From CAIOYC01 sp038327995 (lineage in GTDB: Bacteria > Pseudomonadota > Alphaproteobacteria > Caulobacterales > Caulobacteraceae), in assembly GCA_038327995.1 (NCBI GenBank), contig JBBQLP010000005.1:18604-82603 (forward strand): a stretch of DNA of 64,000 bases, given 5' to 3'. Positions 59,364 through 64,000 of this stretch are shown piece after piece. A program made the position numbers and the translations under genes. The stretch's first letter is position 1. Each line of letters begins with the position of its first letter. The notes below the pieces were generated by a model, which saw only the letters and a program-made list of their open reading frames with translations, was not told the origin of the DNA and did no database searches.

Positions 59364-61472
59364 CTAGCTCAGCGGCACTCTTAGGGACACCCGGATGGTG
59401 CGCGGCTCGAATTGATGGAAGTGATAGTCGTCAACCCCGTCGACGGGCTCGCCGCGCAGCCGCGAGGTGTAGAAGTACTGAATCTCGTCGTCTTTGCTAT
59501 CGAAGATGTTTAGCGCCTCTAGCTTGATCTTGTAGCGCCCGAAATCGTAGTCCAACAACGCGTTGAACAATGTCGCCGTGTTCGACCGGGCCGAGTTGTC
59601 TTCAATGAGCGGCGCGGGACCTAGCCTTCGCCCGGTGAATGTCACCGTGGCGTGATCGGTCACCCGCGCTGTCATGCCGCCGGTCAGGACGTATTCGAGC
59701 GCATTGGGGATGCGATTTCCGATCACCGGGTGGCCCGTGTAATGCGCATCGGAATAGGCCCCGCTAAAATTGAAATCCAGGCGCGGGTTCGGCGCGTAAT
59801 CCAACAGGACTTCAACGCCCGTCCGCTGTGTGGCGCCCGTGCTGGCCGTGTCGCCGCCGTCGCCGTTGTAGACGAGCTCGGAATCAAGATGCAGCGTCCA
59901 CAATGACCCGGTCGCTGTAAATCCACCGCGCGAGAAACGGGCCCCGAGTTCGGCGCCCTGGGACGCCGAGATCAGCGGCACCCGGGTAGCCATATCATTG
60001 GTCCCGGGAACGACGGTGATTGTACCGCCGCGAATGTCGTTGGTGTGAAAGCCCTGGCCGGCGTCGGCGTAAAGCTCAAACGACGGGTTGATTTTCCAGG
60101 CAGCGGTGAACTTAGGGCTCACCAATACAGAGTTGGTTGTCCCGCTGTTGCGTGGATCGTCTGATCGGACATTCCCGCCTGCGTCGTCCAAACGAAGGCC
60201 GGCGGTGATCCGAACCGGTCCAAAGGAGCGCGAGGCGTCTGACCACACAGTTCCCGAATACTCGTTCACCCGGTCTGATCGGACCGTCGAAAGGATTTGA
60301 CGCTGGTGAGTGTCGTAGAGCGCAACCTTGTTGATATAATCGTCGCGCAGCTCGAACCCCGTACGCAGGGTAAATCCCAGCACCTTCGTGGGCCAAGTCC
60401 GCGTGAGCGAGCCGCCGCCGATCCAGCGGTCATCATATTGCTCGAACTGATCGCCATTAATCGGGTCGCGCAGGAAGTAGGTAAAATTGGAAAAGATGCT
60501 GAGCGTGTAGCGCTGCAGATAGACATTCGCGTCCCAGCCGTCGTTCTTGGTCCGTTGGGCGGAGACGATGAAACGTGAGGTCTTCGCCCCATCGGTGGGA
60601 TCAAGCGCGCCGAGACTTGTAATCAGGCCAGCCTGCACCGCGCGCTCAGGAATTTGATCGTTGGCGTGGGTGCGGGCGGCGTAGGCGAGGCCCGTAACGG
60701 ACCAGTCCCCGACCCCAATGCGGCCGATCAGATCGATCTTGCCGAAATTATCCGGGTGATCGTAAGGACCGCGATAGGTGTCGAACTCCCCGGCCAGGAA
60801 GTTGCGCTCGCCGAAGCTTTTGACCACGAGTAGGCGGCCATACCGGTTCTCGCCTGCCGTAGCCTCAATGAACGACGGTGCATGGCTGGTGAAGGTCTGG
60901 AACGCAGCGCCGCCCGCGTTCGAGAAGTCGCCCTGGTCGGCGTAGTAGGGGCCCTTACGGTATTTGATCGTTTCGATCAGCTCAGGGATGACGCCGTTGA
61001 GGTCAAGATAGCCCTGCCCGTGGGCGTGGGTGCGCAAGTTGAGCGGCGCTCCATCGAATGAGACCGAAAAATCCGTTCCGTGGTCGAGATTGAAACCCCG
61101 CAAGAAATACTGGTTGGCCTTCGTTCCGCCCGAGTGCTGGGTCGCGACCATGCCGGGGATCACTTCGACCAACTCACCCGGACGCGTCAGCGGTCGATCG
61201 GCGAATTTAGCGAAGGACACTTCCCCCTCGCTAGCCGATACAGAGACGCCGATGCCTTCCTTGCGTTTTCCGAAGACGTAGACCTGGTCGATCTTGTCCG
61301 GCTGCGCGGTCGCAATCGGCGCATCGGGAGCGGTCGCGCTCGCCCAACCGACGCATGGCGCGAGCAACGCTCCTGACGCCAGCAAGAGCGCTAGCGAACT
61401 AAGGGCATTGGTGGATAGGCCGTATTTGAGGGTACGCGAGAGCCCGAAACGTGTCGGTTGTTTTCGCTGCAT
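59364..61472 (-). CDS. TonB-dependent outer-membrane receptor, probably for nickel
   Basis: 702-residue receptor with signal peptide (hydrophobic SLALLLASGALLAPCVGWASA), plug domain (DRPLTRPGELVEVIPGMV, NQYFLRGFNLDHGTDF) and a beta-barrel ending in the aromatic-rich FEPRTIRVSLRVPLS. No N-terminal signalling domain is seen. It is divergent from nikR, with a NikR-like site (61487-61514) 15 bp ahead of its start, so repression by Ni-NikR and a role in nickel uptake are the natural inference. ATG 61472 has GGGGC upstream. Confidence 0.9.
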   Translation of the reverse strand: MQRKQPTRFGLSRTLKYGLSTNALSSLALLLASGALLAPCVGWASATAPDAPIATAQPDKIDQVYVFGKRKEGIGVSVSASEGEVSFAKFADRPLTRPGELVEVIPGMVATQHSGGTKANQYFLRGFNLDHGTDFSVSFDGAPLNLRTHAHGQGYLDLNGVIPELIETIKYRKGPYYADQGDFSNAGGAAFQTFTSHAPSFIEATAGENRYGRLLVVKSFGERNFLAGEFDTYRGPYDHPDNFGKIDLIGRIGVGDWSVTGLAYAARTHANDQIPERAVQAGLITSLGALDPTDGAKTSRFIVSAQRTKNDGWDANVYLQRYTLSIFSNFTYFLRDPINGDQFEQYDDRWIGGGSLTRTWPTKVLGFTLRTGFELRDDYINKVALYDTHQRQILSTVRSDRVNEYSGTVWSDASRSFGPVRITAGLRLDDAGGNVRSDDPRNSGTTNSVLVSPKFTAAWKINPSFELYADAGQGFHTNDIRGGTITVVPGTNDMATRVPLISASQGAELGARFSRGGFTATGSLWTLHLDSELVYNGDGGDTASTGATQRTGVEVLLDYAPNPRLDFNFSGAYSDAHYTGHPVIGNRIPNALEYVLTGGMTARVTDHATVTFTGRRLGPAPLIEDNSARSNTATLFNALLDYDFGRYKIKLEALNIFDSKDDEIQYFYTSRLRGEPVDGVDDYHFHQFEPRTIRVSLRVPLS

Positions 61473-61486
61473 GGCCCGCCCCTAGC

Positions 61487-61514
61487 GTATGAACTACTAG
61501 AGAAACGAACATAA
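61487..61514. promoter_or_regulatory. Candidate NikR operator
   Basis: GTATGA (61487-61492), 16 bp, then ACATAA (61509-61514). The known E. coli NikR site is GTATGA-N16-TCATAC; the left half matches fully and the right keeps CATA, with the exact spacing. It lies between the receptor start (61472) and nikR (61586), suiting repression of both. Confidence 0.65.
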
Positions 61515-61585
61515 GCTGCCTGTGGATGCAGGGTCGATTTAGTTCGCTTGGCGATGCAGGTAATGTCTGGTTCGGAGGACCCGCT

Positions 61586-62059
61586 ATGCAGCGCCTAACT
61601 ATCTCAATGGACGACCAACTGGCTGCCGACTTCGATGTGTTGGCTGGGGCGCAAGCCTATGAGAGCCGTTCGGAGGCGATGCGCGACCTGATCCGCAATG
61701 CAGTAGAAAGCCACCGTCTGGCGGCAGAGGCGACGGGCCACTGCGTCGCCAACCTCTCCTACGTGTACAATCACCACACACGGGGCCTCGCGCAGCGGCT
61801 CACCGAAATGGGACATCACGATCATAGCTTGGTGGTCACGACCATGCACGTCCACCTGGACCACGAGGACTGCCTTGAGACCTCAATCCTGAAAGGGCCC
61901 ATCCCCGCGGTCCGCGCGTTCGCAGATGCTATCAAGGCCGAACGCGGGGTCCGCTTCGCGGTGCTAAATCTCATCAGGGTTCAGCCCAATGATCACCACG
62001 AGCAGCTCGAAGGGCGCCCACATCATTCGCATGAGCACCTAAGCCCCGCGCGCGGCTAA
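61586..62059 (+). CDS. nikR: Nickel-responsive regulator NikR
   Basis: 157-residue ribbon-helix-helix repressor. N-terminal MQRLTISMDDQLAADFDVL gives the DNA-binding strand and helix. The nickel ligands His77, His88, His90 and Cys96 (VVTTMHVHLDHEDC) each match E. coli NikR His76, 87, 89, Cys95 with a shift of one. The C-terminus ends in a His-rich tail (NDHHEQLEGRPHHSHEH) not in E. coli, which could hold extra metal. The start has GGAGG 7 nt upstream. Divergent from the TonB receptor. Confidence 0.95.
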   Translation: MQRLTISMDDQLAADFDVLAGAQAYESRSEAMRDLIRNAVESHRLAAEATGHCVANLSYVYNHHTRGLAQRLTEMGHHDHSLVVTTMHVHLDHEDCLETSILKGPIPAVRAFADAIKAERGVRFAVLNLIRVQPNDHHEQLEGRPHHSHEHLSPARG

Positions 62060-62372
62060 CTCGGGTTAAGCCCAAGGTCCGCTCGCCCCACAGCAGATAC
62101 TCCGACCGTCAGATTGCGGGGATATCGTCTGAGTTATCCCCTGCGTCTCGGATGGCTGTATGATCGCGGCATGAGGATCGCCCTTCAATTCCCGGTTAGT
62201 CCCGCCGCAGCTCACATGGCCGTCACGCTTGGCTGCGAACGCAGGCAAGTTGGCCGGATGTCCGCGTGTCCGGCGTTTTTCGGAGCGGACACGGCGCTTG
62301 AAACGCTAGCCTTCGGCGGTTCTCAAAGCCTCGCGCGGGGACTATCAAGCCTGGCCTGTGCGGGAGAATGAG
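62060..62372. other. Intergenic region nikR-mce
   Basis: 313 bp between nikR and the epimerase gene. Short open frames on both strands lack a good ribosome site and typical composition. I see no RNA gene, repeat or clear promoter. Confidence 0.5.
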
Positions 62373-62795
62373 ATGATCGGCAAACTGAACCACGTCGGGG
62401 TCGCCACCCCCTCCATCGAGGACAGCGTGCGGCTCTACCGCGATATGCTGGGGGCCACCGACATCGGCGAGAAGTTTTCCATGCCCGAGCAGGGAGTGTG
62501 GGTGTGTTTCGTCACGCTCCCCAACGCCCAGATCGAGCTGATCGAGCCCTATGGCGAGGCCTCGCCGATTCACGGGTTCCTGAAGTCCAACCCGGCGGGC
62601 GGGCAGCACCACCTCTGTTTCGAGGTCGAGGACATCATCGCCACGCGCGACGAGATGCGGGCCAAGGGCGCGCGCATCCTCGGCACGGGCGAGCCCCGCA
62701 TCGGCGCCCACGGCGTGCCGATCATCTTCCTGCACCCGAAGGATATGGGCGGAGTCTTGGTGGAACTGATGGAAACGCCGAAGCATCCGCACTAG
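62373..62795 (+). CDS. mce: Methylmalonyl-CoA epimerase
   Basis: 140-residue VOC-fold enzyme that interconverts (S)- and (R)-methylmalonyl-CoA in propionyl-CoA degradation. The two modules start with LNHVGVATPSIEDSVRLYRD and QHHLCFEVEDI; metal ligands are His7, the His of QHHLCFEV and Glu in VLVELMETP. Start ATG 62373 (GGGAG 6 nt upstream) rather than an upstream GTG. The mutase genes are not visible here. Confidence 0.92.
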   Translation: MIGKLNHVGVATPSIEDSVRLYRDMLGATDIGEKFSMPEQGVWVCFVTLPNAQIELIEPYGEASPIHGFLKSNPAGGQHHLCFEVEDIIATRDEMRAKGARILGTGEPRIGAHGVPIIFLHPKDMGGVLVELMETPKHPH

Positions 62796-62804
62796 GGTCG
62801 TACG

Positions 62805-63059
62805 ATGGACCTCGTCTTCTCCATTTCCGTCTATCTGGTCGTCTGGTGGGTGGTGTTGTTCACCATCCTGCCGCTGGGGGTGACGAGTCACCATGACGCG
62901 GGGATCGACGTTCCGGGCGGGGGCGAGCCGGGATCGCCGGTGAACCCGAACCTGAAGAAGAAGTTCATCACCACCACCTGGGTTTCCGGGATCGTGTTTG
63001 CGGTGATCTGGGTGGTCTACACCTTTCATCTGGTGCACCTGCCCAATCTGCATCGATAG
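62805..63059 (+). CDS. DUF1467 small membrane protein
   Basis: 84-residue protein with two transmembrane helices (LVVWWVVLFTILPLGVTSHH and the C-terminal FITTTWVSGIVFAVIWVVY) joined by a Gly/Pro loop; this matches the alphaproteobacterial DUF1467 family, which often sits between mce and proS. 9 bp after mce. Function unknown. Confidence 0.85.
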   Translation: MDLVFSISVYLVVWWVVLFTILPLGVTSHHDAGIDVPGGGEPGSPVNPNLKKKFITTTWVSGIVFAVIWVVYTFHLVHLPNLHR

Positions 63060-63137
63060 GCGCCCACGGATAGCCTTCATTGCCAGCGATAGCCGGGCGC
63101 GGGTAAGAACCCCGAACCCGTTCGCCGTGGAGCCGCC

Positions 63138-64000
63138 ATGCGCCTGTCGCGCTTTCTTCTGCCTGTGTTGAAAGAAACCCCGTCGGAGGCGCAGATCGCC
63201 TCGCACCGGCTGATGTTGCGCGCGGGGATGATCCGCCAGGAGGCGGCGGGCATCTACGCCTGGCTGCCGCTGGGCTTTCGGGTGCTGAAGAAGATCGAAC
63301 AGATCGTGCGCGAGGAAATGGATCGCGCCGGCGCTGTCGAGATGCTGATGCCGACGCTGCAACTGGCGGACCTGTGGCGCGAGAGTGGTCGCTACGACGC
63401 CTATGGGCCTGAGATGCTGCGCATCACCGACAGGCACGAGCGCGAACTACTCTACGGCCCGACGAACGAGGAGATGATCACCGAAATCTTCCGCGCCTAC
63501 GTGAAGAGCTACAAGGCATTGCCGCTAAACCTTTATCACATCCAGTGGAAGTTCCGCGACGAGCAGCGGCCCCGCTTCGGCGTCATGCGCGGGCGCGAGT
63601 TCCTGATGAAGGACGCCTATTCCTTCGATCTCACGGAAGAGGGCGCGCGCCGGTCGTACCGCCAGATGTTCGTGGCCTACCTTCGCACCTTCGCCCGAAT
63701 GGGATTGAAGGCTATTCCGATGAAGGCCGAGACGGGGCCCATCGGGGGCGACCTTTCGCACGAGTTCATCGTTCTGGCCGAAACCGGCGAGAGCGTCGTC
63801 TATTGCGACAAGCGGGTGCTCGACCTGCCGATCCCTGGCGAGAACGTGGACTATTCAGGCGACCTCAATCCCATCGTCGATGAGTGGGGCGGGCGCTATT
63901 ACGCCTCGACCGAAGACGTACACGATCCGGCGAAATACGCGGAGACGCCGGAGGAATACCGCCTGGAGACGCGCGGGATCGAGGTCGGGCAGGTGTTCTA
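63138..64000 (+). CDS. proS: Prolyl-tRNA synthetase (partial, runs off right edge)
   Basis: First ~287 codons of a class II aminoacyl-tRNA synthetase, open to the window end. MRLSRFLLPVLKETPSEAQ, the motif-1 region YAWLPLGFRVLKKIEQIVREE read in parts, motif 2 FRDEQRPRFGVMRGREFLMKDAYSF and YGPTNEEMIT identify ProS of the shorter alphaproteobacterial type. Two tRNA-Pro genes lie in this same window. Confidence 0.96.
   Translation, partial: MRLSRFLLPVLKETPSEAQIASHRLMLRAGMIRQEAAGIYAWLPLGFRVLKKIEQIVREEMDRAGAVEMLMPTLQLADLWRESGRYDAYGPEMLRITDRHERELLYGPTNEEMITEIFRAYVKSYKALPLNLYHIQWKFRDEQRPRFGVMRGREFLMKDAYSFDLTEEGARRSYRQMFVAYLRTFARMGLKAIPMKAETGPIGGDLSHEFIVLAETGESVVYCDKRVLDLPIPGENVDYSGDLNPIVDEWGGRYYASTEDVHDPAKYAETPEEYRLETRGIEVGQVF

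Noticed and set aside
62114..62371. 85-codon open frame between nikR and mce
   Set aside because: No ribosome site, no family likeness, and it runs over the mce start region in another frame.

Overview
The window is GC-rich DNA from an alphaproteobacterium. This is supported by 5-aminolevulinate synthase (Shemin heme route), a MucR regulator, a Cbp3-type cytochrome bc1 chaperone, an NDUFS4-type complex I subunit, DUF2842, DUF1467 and DUF1295 genes, and a type III pantothenate kinase with the EQGNTN start seen in Caulobacter. A Caulobacterales relative is my best guess, inferred from protein resemblance only.

Layout. (1) 1-4053: end of an integrated element on the minus strand. It holds a large frame that leaves the left edge, with primase-like motifs followed by a Walker A, and a P4-type integrase broken by an amber codon just before its catalytic Tyr. 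(2) 4054-12875: a catabolic neighbourhood with a thiolase, a DUF1295 membrane protein, a minus-strand VOC/acyl-CoA dehydrogenase/acyl-CoA dehydrogenase/carotenoid-oxygenase operon and a divergent alpha/beta hydrolase. It is interrupted by a palindromic repeat patch and a frameshifted secreted-protein gene. (3) 12940-17349: SLC13 permease, secreted M28 peptidase, MmsB-type dehydrogenase. (4) 17413-33375: core genes: hemA, mucR, glyA, nrdR, nusB, thiL, hppA, bamE, bc1 chaperone, yceD-like DUF177, plsX, fabH, ihfA, a merR gene, tRNA-Pro(GGG), ctaA, rplM-rpsI. (5) 33445-37193: argC, a VapBC-type toxin-antitoxin pair and a class I PHA synthase with an AT-hook-like basic tail. (6) 37327-45426: alaC-like aminotransferase, hom, glpX, recJ, tRNA-Glu, double cold-shock protein, glutaminyl cyclase, thioesterase. 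(7) 45502-59242: tRNA-Pro(TGG), NDUFS4 homolog, nuoG-H-(small Cys-rich ORF)-I-J-K-L-M-N, birA, coaX, ribonuclease J. (8) 59364-64000: TonB receptor divergent from nikR with a NikR-like operator between them, then mce, DUF1467 and the start of proS.

How the genes work together. nuoG-N, the NDUFS4 homolog, ctaA, the bc1 chaperone and hppA point to aerobic respiration plus a pyrophosphate-driven proton pump. hemA and glyA both handle glycine. plsX-fabH-birA-coaX feed lipid and CoA metabolism, and phaC provides carbon storage.

Most distinctive observations: the amber-interrupted integrase, the AT-hook tail on PhaC, the coupled 75-residue Cys-containing ORF between nuoH and nuoI, the absence of nuoA-F upstream of nuoG, and the NikR/TonB-receptor pair with its operator. 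I found no CRISPR array and no intact transposase. No wholly new multi-gene system is proven; the catabolic operon at 7047-12875 is the best candidate for an uncharacterised pathway.
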